A stretch of 64,000 nucleotides of DNA from CAYGTO01 sp964352815 (GTDB lineage: Bacteria > Pseudomonadota > Alphaproteobacteria > Rickettsiales > UBA3002). Every line of letters starts with the position of its first letter. Position 1 is the first letter of the stretch. The position numbers and the translations under genes were made by a program. The DNA is taken from NCBI GenBank assembly GCA_964352815.1, contig CAYGTO010000002.1:1-64000 (forward strand). The letters are read 5' to 3'. The notes beneath the pieces were generated by a model that was not told where the DNA came from, did not search any database, and was given only the letters and a program-made list of their open reading frames with translations. Positions 35,379 to 45,144 of the stretch are shown piece after piece.

Positions 35379-36017
35379 CTAGCGCGGCAAATGCCGCCAC
35401 CATGCATATTCATTAATCGAATAAATTGGCTCATAATGCCGGATCCGCGTATCCTGCAATACCTGCTTGATTTGGTTATCGAGAATATAGGTGTTCCCCC
35501 CTTCCCTCACCGCTAACACCGCATGCATGATGCGAAGATTATTATCGCGCAGAATCACAATGCGCATCTGGTCTTTATCGAAGCCTAAGCGCTTGAGCGA
35601 CACATATTTCGCAATGGAATAATCCTCACAGTCGCCATTGCGCGTGAAAAATTCGAATAAGGTCTCCCAATAATCTTCCATCCCCCAATTGGCAATGTCT
35701 TGAATATAGGGCGATGCATTCAAATAAGCATTCACCATTTTCAACTGCTCTGTGCGTGATTTGCCCTTTGCTCGCTCAAGCATCGCTTCCCAATCGCGCT
35801 TTTTGCAGTCCTTATTCGCGCCGCATTTTGCCTCAAGCTTTTTGAAATGCTTCGGCTGACGTTTCAACACACCCGTCCATTTGGTAAAGGGCGTAATATC
35901 GGTGAATTGCTTCTCTGAGCTACGGAACAGATTCATCGCCTGGGCATGGCTCGAATAGGTGACATCAGCCAACGGAAATGCTAAGAGAAAAAGAAAACAA
36001 GGAAGGATTCGCGCCAT
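35379..36017 (-). CDS. LapG-like periplasmic cysteine protease (BTLCP)
   Basis: This is a 212-residue bacterial transglutaminase-like cysteine protease (PF06035). A signal peptide ends near AQA, so it acts in the periplasm. The catalytic triad is complete: Cys130 in NGDCEDYS, His165 in MHAVL and Asp180 in ILDNQ. DITPFTKWTGVL and AKYVSLKRLGF are further family blocks. In Pseudomonas, LapG of this family cuts LapA and CdrA adhesins at di-alanine sites and is sequestered by the c-di-GMP receptor LapD. Its neighbours are a TPS adhesin with such sites and a degenerate HD-GYP membrane protein, so adhesin release is the likely role. Confidence 0.87.
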   Translation of the reverse strand: MARILPCFLFLLAFPLADVTYSSHAQAMNLFRSSEKQFTDITPFTKWTGVLKRQPKHFKKLEAKCGANKDCKKRDWEAMLERAKGKSRTEQLKMVNAYLNASPYIQDIANWGMEDYWETLFEFFTRNGDCEDYSIAKYVSLKRLGFDKDQMRIVILRDNNLRIMHAVLAVREGGNTYILDNQIKQVLQDTRIRHYEPIYSINEYAWWRHLPR

Positions 36018-36096
36018 AACTGTGAATTACATCCGGTTGAAACTATGTTATATCAGTATAGCGTGATTTGCTAAATTCAGCAATGCTAGGGAGATC

Positions 36097-37842
36097 ATGG
36101 ACGAGCGATTTACACCGAGATATGCCGATATTCCGCGAAAATGGCGGCTGATCTTCATGGTTGGCTGGGTCATTTTGATCGCGCTCGGCTTCTCTATCTT
36201 GTTCCAATTCACGGAAGAGCAGAAAGAAATTAACGCGCGCCAGTGGCAGCGCCAGCTACAGCTCACGGCCGAAAATCAGAAACGTCAAATTGAGCGATGG
36301 ATCCGTCATGAACAATCGGTCATCGATGGCCTCGCGAATAACACATCTCTTCGGCTTTATTTGACCGAACTGCAGGCCACTTCCCGTGATGATGCCGATT
36401 CCACCGCCGACCCGGCCTTTACCTCCTTCCTGCGCAGCCTGGTCATTAGCGAAGCCGAGCAGCATGGCTATTATGAACCTTCGGCAGCCCAGGAGATTCC
36501 AGCAAACCTTCCGCCGCAAACAGGCGCGGGTATTGCCATCTACACGACTGATTATGCGCCGCTGGTCGGCACCGTCACCGCTCCGGCGCTTTCTGACCTG
36601 CCCGCATTGGTGCAAGTCGCGATCCGTCAGGAGACGCTGTCACCAATTGGCCCATTTACGATAGAGAATGGGGACGCGTATCTACTGTTTCGTGCCCCGA
36701 TTGCCGCGATCCAATCAGACGGAGCGCAAGGACATATCATCGGCGTGAAACCGTTTGAGAAAGACCTGCAAGAGATTCTGAAACTCCCGCCGCAAGCTGC
36801 CGAATCTGCAGAATCACTGCTCGTGCAGCGCCAGGAGCAAACAGTTGAATACATCACCATGCTGCAAGATGGCACCGATGCGCTGGCGCAGAAGCTGAAT
36901 TTTGAGCCAGATGTGCTGGCTGAAGCCTTTGCCATTGAGAATCCCGGCGTATTTGCAGCAAAGCGTGATTATGAAGGCAATGAGGTGATCGCTGTCGGCC
37001 AGCCGATTGATGGCACGGATTGGACCTTGGTCCATAAGGTCAATCGCAGCGTTGCCTACGACGAAGCAACCAACCGTCAACGCACATTGCTCGCCGCTTA
37101 CTTCATTCTCGCCTTCGGTATTAGTGCCGTATTGATTGCGACCTGGCGCAATATGGCGGCGAACCGTGCGCGCCAAGATGCCATGTATTTCCGCGAAATG
37201 TCGGCTGCAATGGCGCGTCAGAAATCCTTGCTTTCGCATTTGATCAATACGCTGATTATGCTTGTCGACAGCCGCGACCCGCATGCGCAGAACCATAGTA
37301 ACCGTGTGTCTATGGTAGCCGAAGCGGTCGCAAAACATATGGCGCTCGACCGCGTCGACATTGAGACCACGCGCCTGGCCGCCTCGCTGATGAACGTTGG
37401 GAAAATCAAAACGCCTGAGACGATGCTTACCGAAAAAGACCTATCGCCGCAAGACCGCAACAGTATTCGCCAATCGATCCTTGCGAGCGCGGATATTCTG
37501 AGGGAAATCGCGTTTGAAGGGCCGGTCGTACAGACATTGCAGCAATCGCTCGAGCATGTGAATGGCAGCGGTCCGCTTGGATTAAAAGAGAATGACATTC
37601 TCGTCACTGCGAAAATTGTTTCGGTGGCGAACGCCTTCATCGCCATGATCAGTGACCGCGCATACCGTAAAGCGATGACCATCGATGCGGCGCTTGATGT
37701 GATTCATGAATCGATCGATACGAAATATGCGCGCAGCGTGGTAGCCGCACTCGAGCACTATCTTGAGAATGATGGTGGCCGTGAGGCATGCACCTATGAA
37801 GCAATTAAAGCGAGCGAAACAGAAGAATCAACGGACGATTAA
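36097..37842 (+). CDS. Membrane sensor with degenerate HD-GYP domain
   Basis: This is a 581-residue protein with span 1 at about residues 17-38, a periplasmic domain of about 290 residues, span 2 at about 331-350 and a cytoplasmic HD-GYP-like domain (about 375-560). The metal-binding HD is replaced by Met432-Asn433 (LMNVGKIKTPE). The HHExxDGxGYP block reads EHVNGSGPLGL near residue 487, and the late Asp (VAD) is Asn (VANAF). It is therefore unlikely to hydrolyse c-di-GMP and may be a receptor. It is divergent from the LapG-like protease gene by 79 bp, which suggests a LapD-like sensor role. Confidence 0.85.
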   Translation: MDERFTPRYADIPRKWRLIFMVGWVILIALGFSILFQFTEEQKEINARQWQRQLQLTAENQKRQIERWIRHEQSVIDGLANNTSLRLYLTELQATSRDDADSTADPAFTSFLRSLVISEAEQHGYYEPSAAQEIPANLPPQTGAGIAIYTTDYAPLVGTVTAPALSDLPALVQVAIRQETLSPIGPFTIENGDAYLLFRAPIAAIQSDGAQGHIIGVKPFEKDLQEILKLPPQAAESAESLLVQRQEQTVEYITMLQDGTDALAQKLNFEPDVLAEAFAIENPGVFAAKRDYEGNEVIAVGQPIDGTDWTLVHKVNRSVAYDEATNRQRTLLAAYFILAFGISAVLIATWRNMAANRARQDAMYFREMSAAMARQKSLLSHLINTLIMLVDSRDPHAQNHSNRVSMVAEAVAKHMALDRVDIETTRLAASLMNVGKIKTPETMLTEKDLSPQDRNSIRQSILASADILREIAFEGPVVQTLQQSLEHVNGSGPLGLKENDILVTAKIVSVANAFIAMISDRAYRKAMTIDAALDVIHESIDTKYARSVVAALEHYLENDGGREACTYEAIKASETEESTDD

Positions 37843-39179
37843 TCGAGCGCCGCGGGCTTGCCTTCCGCTTCCGTACCAAAATCGAGATTATACGCACGCA
37901 GCCCAATTTCTGAGAGATCCGCGCCCTCTTTCTCGACCGTCCAATGCAGCCGTATCCCAAAGGTGACCTTGAGCAGGAACCAGATGAGAAGGCTGGCAAC
38001 AATCACAAAGCCGCCAATGCTCGCTACGCCAACCGCCTGTGCGTAGAGCGTCGCTTCCGGGTTAGTCAAACATACGGCCAGCGTGCCCCAAATTCCCGCG
38101 ACCAAATGCACCGGAATCGCGCCGACCACATCATCAATTTTCAGCCTATCAAGCGCCGCACTCGCGACCATCATAAGGACCGCGCCGCCCGCACCAATGC
38201 CGATTGCTTCGCCGATCGATGGCGTTGAAGGCTCTGCGGTAATGCTCACCAGCCCAGCCAACCCGCCATTAAGGATCAAGGGCAAATCAAGGCGTTTATA
38301 TAGCAGCTGTGAAATAATGAGCACCGTCACCACACCGCCAGCGGCCGACACATTCGTATTCGCAAAAATGGTCGCCACCGCGATCGCATCTTGCGCACTG
38401 CCAAAGGCGAGCTGTGATCCGCCATTAAAACCAAACCAGCCCATCCATAGAATGAATACACCCAGCGTCACTTGCGGCATGGATGCGCCCGGGAAAGAAT
38501 GGGCATTCCCCTGCTCATCAAAACGGCCTCGGCGCGCACCGAGCAGAATCGCGCCAATCAGCGCGGCCCAGCCGCCGACCGAATGCACCATAGTCGAGCC
38601 AGCAAAATCGAGAAAACCAAGCTCATCGAGCCAGCCGCCACCCCATTTCCAGCTGCCTACCAGCGGGTAAATAAAGCCGCTCAAGATCACCGTAAAGAAT
38701 AGGAATGGCCAGATTTTAATGCGTTCCGCCAGCGTTCCCGAAACAATCGATGCCGTGGTCGCGACAAACACCATTTGGAAGAACCAGTCAGCGGCTTTGG
38801 CATAGTGCCCAGAAAAATCTCCCTGCGCAGCAGCGTCTTGGTTAAACCAAGGCGCCGGAATCCCATGCCAGCCACCATCCACGCCCGTATACATGAGGTT
38901 ATAACCCACCAGATAAAACATCAGGCCAGCAATCGAATAGAGCGCGATGTTCTTGGTCAAAATCACGGCCACCGATTTACTACGCACCATCCCCGCTTCG
39001 AGCATCGCAAAACCCGCCGCCATGAACATGACAAGGACGCCGCAAAAGAGAAGCAAGAGCGTGTTGAGCAGAAACTCCACCTCGGCAATAGCACGCTCAG
39101 GCGTCCCAGGCTCAAGGCTGAGCGCGGCAATCGGCGTTAGAAGGATTAGGAAAAAAGCGGCAGATGCAGAACGGTTCAT
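37839..39179 (-). CDS. amt: Ammonium transporter Amt
   Basis: This is a 446-residue ammonium channel with about eleven spans after a signal-like first segment. The family blocks AGFAMLEAGMVRSKS, DFAGSTMVHSVGGWAALIGA (pore His) and VHLVAGIWGTLAVCL (second pore His) are present. It imports ammonium. No glnK lies beside it, which is unusual for amt loci. The ATG at 39179 follows GAGGG. Its end overlaps the HD-GYP gene end by 4 bp in tail-to-tail fashion. Confidence 0.95.
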   Translation of the reverse strand: MNRSASAAFFLILLTPIAALSLEPGTPERAIAEVEFLLNTLLLLFCGVLVMFMAAGFAMLEAGMVRSKSVAVILTKNIALYSIAGLMFYLVGYNLMYTGVDGGWHGIPAPWFNQDAAAQGDFSGHYAKAADWFFQMVFVATTASIVSGTLAERIKIWPFLFFTVILSGFIYPLVGSWKWGGGWLDELGFLDFAGSTMVHSVGGWAALIGAILLGARRGRFDEQGNAHSFPGASMPQVTLGVFILWMGWFGFNGGSQLAFGSAQDAIAVATIFANTNVSAAGGVVTVLIISQLLYKRLDLPLILNGGLAGLVSITAEPSTPSIGEAIGIGAGGAVLMMVASAALDRLKIDDVVGAIPVHLVAGIWGTLAVCLTNPEATLYAQAVGVASIGGFVIVASLLIWFLLKVTFGIRLHWTVEKEGADLSEIGLRAYNLDFGTEAEGKPAALD

Positions 39180-39268
39180 AGGGATACCCTCATTCGAATG
39201 AATATGCTGCAATGCACAATATCGCGATTATTCTCAAAGTGCAACGCTCTTATCGCACCGTGGGGAAA

Positions 39269-40720
39269 TTAGCTCGCCTGCTTCACCTTCTCATAAGCTT
39301 TCAGCGCTCGCTCACGCGCGGTTTTATGGTCAACAACCGGCTTCGGATAATCCGCGCCAATACGTGCACCACTGTCTTTTTGCACCGAATCCGGCGCTTC
39401 CCACGGAGAGAACAAATATTCCCTCGGCATATCTCTCAGCTCAGGCACCCAGTGCCGGGTATATTCACCATCCGAATCAAACTTCTCGCCCTGGGTGATC
39501 GGATTGAAAACACGGAAATAGGGCGCAGCATCGGCGCCGGAGCCTGATACCCACTGCCAGCTTGCCGAATTACTCGCTAGATCCGCATCGAGCAGTGTAT
39601 CCCAAAACCAGCGTTCACCCCACTGCCATGGCAGCAGCAGATGTTTCGTCAGAAAAGACCCCACGATCATGCGCACACGGTTATGCATATAGCCGGTCTC
39701 ATACAGCTCACGCATCCCAGCATCGACAATCGGGTAACCGGTTTGGCCAGTGCACCAGGCGCGGTATGCGGCCTCATTATCATCCCATGGAAAGGCAGAA
39801 AATTTCGGATTAAATGGCTCGGTGCGCAGCGTGGGGCAATGATAGAGTAGATTATAGGAGAATTCGCGCCAACCAATTTCCGAGAGATAGACTTCAATCC
39901 CTTGATGCGCACCGCCCTTGCTGATTTCTTCGCGTGCTTCATGGTAGATGCGCCGCGGGCTGATCTCACCAAAATGCAAATGCGGCGACAGGCGCGATGT
40001 GCCCTGCTTTGTTCCCAAATTCTCAGCCGGCAGGTTACGATTGTCGTGATAATCGCGGATAGCGTCGTCCTTATACGCATCCCAGCGCTGGCGTGCGCCC
40101 TTCTCCCCCGGCGTCCAGAGCGGAGTAAACCCCGTCGACCAATCCGGCTGTGTCGGGAGGAGTTGCCAGCTTTGCAGATCATCACTGACAACGTTCGATG
40201 GCGTTGACGGCAGCGTTGATGGCGCCGCAAGGCATGTATCCACGGGTAAATTCTGATAGCAATGCTTCCAGAAAGGCGTGAAAACTTTATAAAAACCGCC
40301 TTGCTTATTATGCGTCGTCCATGGTTCAAAACAAAGAAGCGCATTGCTGCTTTCGCAGGCAATCCCCTGCTCTTTCACCGCCTCTTTGATGGTTTTATCG
40401 CGCTCAATCGCGTGCGGGTCATAGCAGCGATTCCAGTAGACCGCGTCAATGGAATGCTCCTTTATAAGCGATAACACAATATCACGCGGATCCCCCCGGC
40501 GGAGGATCAGACCACTGCCCTTAGACTTCAAAGACTCGGCCAGCGCCTCTAAGCTATGATGCAGCCACCATTGCTGCGCGCCGCCAATCTGCTCTGCTTC
40601 ATCCACACTTTCGTCTAATATATAAAGCGGAACCACCTGATCATGCTCACACGCTTTGATCAGCGCGGGATTGTCATCAAGACGCAAATCGTTGCGAAAC
40701 CAAATCAGTGCAGTCGACAT
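39269..40720 (-). CDS. phrB: Deoxyribodipyrimidine photolyase
   Basis: This is a 483-residue class I CPD photolyase that uses light to split pyrimidine dimers. The N-terminal antenna domain starts TALIWFRNDLRLDDNPAL. The FAD domain carries TSRLSPHLHFGEISPR, MHNRVRMIVGSFLTKHL and DADLASNSASWQWVSG, with the Trp chain residues present. The ATG at 40720 follows GGAGGTCCC. It is divergent from algD. Confidence 0.96.
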   Translation of the reverse strand: MSTALIWFRNDLRLDDNPALIKACEHDQVVPLYILDESVDEAEQIGGAQQWWLHHSLEALAESLKSKGSGLILRRGDPRDIVLSLIKEHSIDAVYWNRCYDPHAIERDKTIKEAVKEQGIACESSNALLCFEPWTTHNKQGGFYKVFTPFWKHCYQNLPVDTCLAAPSTLPSTPSNVVSDDLQSWQLLPTQPDWSTGFTPLWTPGEKGARQRWDAYKDDAIRDYHDNRNLPAENLGTKQGTSRLSPHLHFGEISPRRIYHEAREEISKGGAHQGIEVYLSEIGWREFSYNLLYHCPTLRTEPFNPKFSAFPWDDNEAAYRAWCTGQTGYPIVDAGMRELYETGYMHNRVRMIVGSFLTKHLLLPWQWGERWFWDTLLDADLASNSASWQWVSGSGADAAPYFRVFNPITQGEKFDSDGEYTRHWVPELRDMPREYLFSPWEAPDSVQKDSGARIGADYPKPVVDHKTARERALKAYEKVKQAS

Positions 40721-40842
40721 GGGACCTCCTTTGCGCCACACTACGCGATCACGCAGTCGCAACGCAAGTCAGCACCGCACCCATTACACGCTTTTAATAT
40801 TCGCTGTACAGTGCGCTTAGAATCCCTATAGTTCGCTCAGAT

Positions 40843-42153
40843 ATGGACGGAAAGACGCAACACCCTACGATTGCCGTCATCGGGCTTGGCCCGGTTGGCC
40901 TAGTTTCTGCGCTGTGTTTCGCAAAGCAGGGCATCTGCGTCATGGGCGTGGATATTGATACTGCACGTGTTGATGCGCTGCATCAAGGAAAGGTCCCGTT
41001 TAAAGAGCCCGGCATTGATGCGCTGCTCACCGAAGCGCAAAATGCGTCGCGGTTTTCAGCCACCACCGATATCATCGCCGCCGTGCAAGCCTCTTCCATC
41101 ATTATGCTCGCCGTGGGCACACCGACCCCGCCTTCCGGAAAGCCCGATCTCTCTTATGTCGAAAAAGCCGCGCGAAGCATTGGCCAGGCATTAAAAAATC
41201 ATTCAGCAGAAGAGCCGCCGATTATCGTCATTCGCTCGACCGTCCCCCCTGGCACGATGCGTCAACAGGTCGCGCCCGTGATTGAGCAGAGCTCCGGATT
41301 GATCTGCGGCCACGGGTTTCATATTGCCTCTAACCCTGAATTTTTGCGTGAAGGTAAAGCCATTCATGATTTTTATGAACCGGCACGCATGGTCATTGGA
41401 GCGGACACGCCGCAAGTAAGCGCGCGTATTGCAGCACTGTATAAGGGCGTCGATGCGCCTTGTTTAGACGTTTCCGTAGAAGCGGCGGAATATGCAAAAT
41501 ATGTCGATAATAGCTGGCATGCGGTGAAAGTCGCCTACGCTAATGAGGTCGGCCGCGTCGCACAGGCCTGCGGCATTGACCCAGATGAGATGGCTGATAT
41601 TTTCTTGAGCGATACGAAACTGAACCACTCCCCGCGCTATATGCGCCCCGGTGCACCTTTTGGTGGCTCGTGCCTACCTAAAGATGTGCGCGGGTTGCAG
41701 GCGCTGGCGGAAGAGCATGCTGTCGCGCTCCCGCTGACAAACGCTATATTGAAAAGTAATGACACGCATCTCGATTTTTTCATGCAGCACATTATGGCGC
41801 ACCAACCGAAAACCGTCGGGCTATTAGGGCTCGCCTTTAAGCCGAATATTGATGATCTCCGTGAAAGCCCCTACGCGGCGCTGGCGCAGCAATTGAGCGA
41901 CAAAGGGATCACCGTCATCGTTCATGACCCTGCCTTTGCCGATGGCCGCACCATCGCTATCAACGCATTGTCAGTGGCGAATCACCCGCTTGAAACGATT
42001 GCAGGTCACAGTGATGTGATCGTGCTGTGCCATGCGAGTGACACGCTCACAGCCTATGCGGAGCAATGCCAGAAAGCGGGCCATAGTGTGGTTGATATGA
42101 CAGCGTTACGCGCGGCCCACCCCGTACCCCACACGAAGCAAGACGCCGCTTAA
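40843..42153 (+). CDS. algD: AlgD, GDP-mannose 6-dehydrogenase
   Basis: This is a 436-residue dehydrogenase, the same length as Pseudomonas AlgD. It has an N-terminal NAD fold (IAVIGLGPVGLVSALCF), NSWHAVKVAYANEVG typical of AlgD rather than UDP-glucose dehydrogenase, and PFGGSCLPKDVRGL with catalytic Cys277. It oxidises GDP-mannose to GDP-mannuronate, the committed alginate precursor. It stands alone upstream of convergent algC (4-bp overlap) and divergent from phrB. The alginate cluster that follows supports AlgD over a general dehydrogenase. Confidence 0.92.
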   Translation: MDGKTQHPTIAVIGLGPVGLVSALCFAKQGICVMGVDIDTARVDALHQGKVPFKEPGIDALLTEAQNASRFSATTDIIAAVQASSIIMLAVGTPTPPSGKPDLSYVEKAARSIGQALKNHSAEEPPIIVIRSTVPPGTMRQQVAPVIEQSSGLICGHGFHIASNPEFLREGKAIHDFYEPARMVIGADTPQVSARIAALYKGVDAPCLDVSVEAAEYAKYVDNSWHAVKVAYANEVGRVAQACGIDPDEMADIFLSDTKLNHSPRYMRPGAPFGGSCLPKDVRGLQALAEEHAVALPLTNAILKSNDTHLDFFMQHIMAHQPKTVGLLGLAFKPNIDDLRESPYAALAQQLSDKGITVIVHDPAFADGRTIAINALSVANHPLETIAGHSDVIVLCHASDTLTAYAEQCQKAGHSVVDMTALRAAHPVPHTKQDAA

Positions 42154-43556
42154 CATACCGCACGCCACGGTGCGCTATCGACCCCATGCGCGTCGAGCAA
42201 TGCCGCCACCTCACTGCCCATCACCGCAAGCTTGGCCTGCGTATCGGCTTCCATGCGCAGCGTGATTGCGGCCTGCGTGTTTGAGGCGCGCACTAACCAC
42301 CAGCCATGGTCGCTGCGCACGCGCACGCCATCCGTTTCATTCACTTCGACACCTGGCTGCGATTTTACCGCTTCAACCATCGCATGAATCACCACAAATT
42401 TGCGCGCATCATCAACATCAATGCGCACTTCCGGCGTGGTAAAACTGCGCGGCATCGCCTCAAGTTCATCGGCTAAACTCGCCTCTTGCTGTGACAAAAT
42501 CCGCAGCAAACGCATCGCCGCATACAGCGCATCGTCAAAGCCATAATAGGTGTCGGCGAAAAAGATATGCCCGCTCATCTCCCCCGCGAGCGGCGCTTTG
42601 GTCTCTTTCATTTTCGCTTTAATCAGCGAATGACCCGTCTTCCACATCAGCGGCTTACCGCCCATCTCCGCTACCGCATCAAAGAAATGTTGGCTCGCTT
42701 TGACATCGGCAATAATCGTTTGGCCCGGGTTCTTTGACACAATATCCCGCGCATAAAGCGTGAGCAGTTGATCACCCCACACCACGCGTCCCTGGCCGTC
42801 AACCGCACCAATCCGGTCCGCATCGCCATCAAACGCAATCCCTAAATCACAGCCATGCTCGTGCACAACATCCTTGAGCTGCTGAAGGTTTTCTTCCACC
42901 GTTGGGTCCGGATGATGGTTCGGGAAACGCCCATCAATCGTACTATTGATCACTACATGCTCGCCGGGAAGCCGCTTCACTAACATCTCGACCAGCTCGC
43001 CTGCCGCACCATTGCCTGGGTCCCACGCCACCTTCAACGCTTTTTTCGGCGCCCCCAGAACCTCACACAAACTCGCCACATACGTCTCGCGAATCGATTT
43101 CTCTTCGACCTTCCCTGGCGCCACCTCCGCCATCGGCTCCAGCGCTCGCTTGCCTAAAAGTTGAATATCCTCTCCATAAAACGGATAGTGATTGATCGTC
43201 ATTTTGATGCCATTATGCTCCGCCGGGTTGTGCGAGCCCGTCACCATCATCGCCGCATCATACCCACCATGATGCGCTGCGAAATAACACATCGGCGTCG
43301 GCCCCAGGCCATAATCACTGACCTGAATGCCTGCCGCGACCAGCCCCTCGAGCAGCGCTGCATGCAAGCCCGGCGACGACACGCGACCATCGCGCGCCAC
43401 CGCAATTCGGGGTGCTTCCGCCCCTACCCGCTCACGCACCATCGCGCCAAACGCACGGCCCAGCGCGGCGAAAAGTGGTTCCGAAATTGTCTCCCCCGCC
43501 ACCCCGCGAATGTCGTAGGCGCGCAAAATTGAGGGGTGTATCCTTAGATCCGTCAT
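42150..43556 (-). CDS. algC: Phosphomannomutase/phosphoglucomutase AlgC
   Basis: This is a 468-residue alpha-D-phosphohexomutase. It has the phosphoserine loop MMVTGSHNPAEHNG, the metal loop FDGDADR, GEMSGHIFF for sugar recognition and a C-terminal phosphate-binding domain. It interconverts mannose-6- and mannose-1-phosphate for GDP-mannose supply. The ATG at 43556 follows AGGAG. It is divergent from algA. Confidence 0.93.
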   Translation of the reverse strand: MTDLRIHPSILRAYDIRGVAGETISEPLFAALGRAFGAMVRERVGAEAPRIAVARDGRVSSPGLHAALLEGLVAAGIQVSDYGLGPTPMCYFAAHHGGYDAAMMVTGSHNPAEHNGIKMTINHYPFYGEDIQLLGKRALEPMAEVAPGKVEEKSIRETYVASLCEVLGAPKKALKVAWDPGNGAAGELVEMLVKRLPGEHVVINSTIDGRFPNHHPDPTVEENLQQLKDVVHEHGCDLGIAFDGDADRIGAVDGQGRVVWGDQLLTLYARDIVSKNPGQTIIADVKASQHFFDAVAEMGGKPLMWKTGHSLIKAKMKETKAPLAGEMSGHIFFADTYYGFDDALYAAMRLLRILSQQEASLADELEAMPRSFTTPEVRIDVDDARKFVVIHAMVEAVKSQPGVEVNETDGVRVRSDHGWWLVRASNTQAAITLRMEADTQAKLAVMGSEVAALLDAHGVDSAPWRAVC

Positions 43557-43692
43557 GGGCTCCTCATGCTTGTGTCGTTTATTCACGAAACCCCCAAAAA
43601 TAACAATCGTATTTTTTTCTGGATTTTTCCAACACTCAACCTATAGTGCAGCATGTCTCATTAAGAAGACGCTATCCACGCGAAGGGAGGAT

Positions 43693-45144
43693 ATGCAGGA
43701 GCTTGGTCACATTATTGTTCCGGTGATTTTATCAGGTGGTATGGGGAAACGTTTATGGCCCTTATCGCGCGAGAATCATCCTAAGCAATTTCTGCCTTTG
43801 GCGGATACATCCCTCTCGCTAATCCAGCAGACAGTGCTTCGTGTTCAAGACCGTTCGCGCTTTACCTCGCCGATTATCCTATGCAATGAAGCACATCGCT
43901 TTTTAGCCTCTGAACAGCTTGAGGCCATCGATGTTCATGACGCCACCTACCTTTTAGAGCCATGTAGCCGTAATACCGCGCCTGCCATTACACTCGCGGC
44001 ACTTCATGTGATGGCGCGCTATGGCGACGCCGCACACATGCTTATTCTGCCCTCTGACCATATCATTCGCGATGAGGCTGCGCTCAAGGAGGCGGTAATG
44101 AAAGCAAGCGATGTGGCGGCGAATGATTACCTCGTGACCTTTGGCATTGAAACTGCGCATGCGGAAACGGGTTATGGCTATATTAAATCAGGCAGCCCTA
44201 TCACAGCGACAGACGGCTATGAAGTCGCGAATTTCATTGAAAAGCCCGATCGTACGACCGCAGAAGGCTACGTGACAAACCCGCATTACTATTGGAATAG
44301 CGGAATGTTTCTGTTTCCAGTGCGACGCCTTTGCGAAGAGTTAAACGGCCATCATCCCGCCATGTTTGATACGCTCATGCATACCTATCAGGACAAACAT
44401 TACGACCACCCATTCATCCGCATAGATGAGAAAAGCTTTATGAAAGCGGAGAATATTTCGATCGATTACGCGCTAATGGAAGTCACTGAGCATGCAGCCA
44501 TGATCCCGACGGAATGTGGTTGGAGTGACGCAGGCTCGTGGGAGACATTATGGCGCGAAGAAGAGCAAAAAGATGATCACGGTAATGTCAGCAAAGGTGA
44601 CAATATTCTCCGCGATTGCCAGAACTGCCACATTATCAGCCTCGACGGCCCGCCCATTGTGGCGATGGGCATGAAGGATACTATTCTCGTTTCCACCCGT
44701 GACTGCGTCCTATCAGCCCATATGCATTCGTCGCAAGATATCAAAGCACTGGTGTCTGATGTCCAAACTTATATGCCGACATTGGTAAGCGACCACCGCA
44801 AAGTCTCGCGCCCTTGGGGTTCATATGACTCCATCGATATTGGCCCGCGCCACCGCGTGAAACGTATCACGGTCAATCCGGGAGCAAGCTCTTCGCTTCA
44901 ACTTCACCATCATCGTGCAGAACATTGGGTGGTAGTCAGCGGAGCCGCCTTAGTGACGCGCGATCATCGGACGGAAACCTTTACAGAAACCCAATCCGTT
45001 TTCATCCCGTGCGGTACTAGGCATCGCTTTAAGAACCCCGGGAAGATTCCACTCGAGCTGATTGAAGTGCAGTCTGGGTCTTATTTAGAAGAGGATGATA
45101 TTGTCCGTTTTGACGATCATTATGGGCGTGTGGAAGCAGCATAG
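43693..45144 (+). CDS. algA: AlgA, mannose-6-P isomerase/GDP-mannose pyrophosphorylase
   Basis: This is a 483-residue bifunctional enzyme. The N-terminal nucleotidyltransferase has PVILSGGMGKRLWPLSR and NFIEKPD; the C-terminal type II isomerase cupin has LQLHHHRAEHWVVVSG and FIPCGTRHR. It makes mannose-6-phosphate from fructose-6-phosphate and GDP-mannose from mannose-1-phosphate. The ATG at 43693 with GGGAGG upstream gives the family N-terminus. It heads the algA-algX-algF-Sel1 operon. Confidence 0.95.
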   Translation: MQELGHIIVPVILSGGMGKRLWPLSRENHPKQFLPLADTSLSLIQQTVLRVQDRSRFTSPIILCNEAHRFLASEQLEAIDVHDATYLLEPCSRNTAPAITLAALHVMARYGDAAHMLILPSDHIIRDEAALKEAVMKASDVAANDYLVTFGIETAHAETGYGYIKSGSPITATDGYEVANFIEKPDRTTAEGYVTNPHYYWNSGMFLFPVRRLCEELNGHHPAMFDTLMHTYQDKHYDHPFIRIDEKSFMKAENISIDYALMEVTEHAAMIPTECGWSDAGSWETLWREEEQKDDHGNVSKGDNILRDCQNCHIISLDGPPIVAMGMKDTILVSTRDCVLSAHMHSSQDIKALVSDVQTYMPTLVSDHRKVSRPWGSYDSIDIGPRHRVKRITVNPGASSSLQLHHHRAEHWVVVSGAALVTRDHRTETFTETQSVFIPCGTRHRFKNPGKIPLELIEVQSGSYLEEDDIVRFDDHYGRVEAA

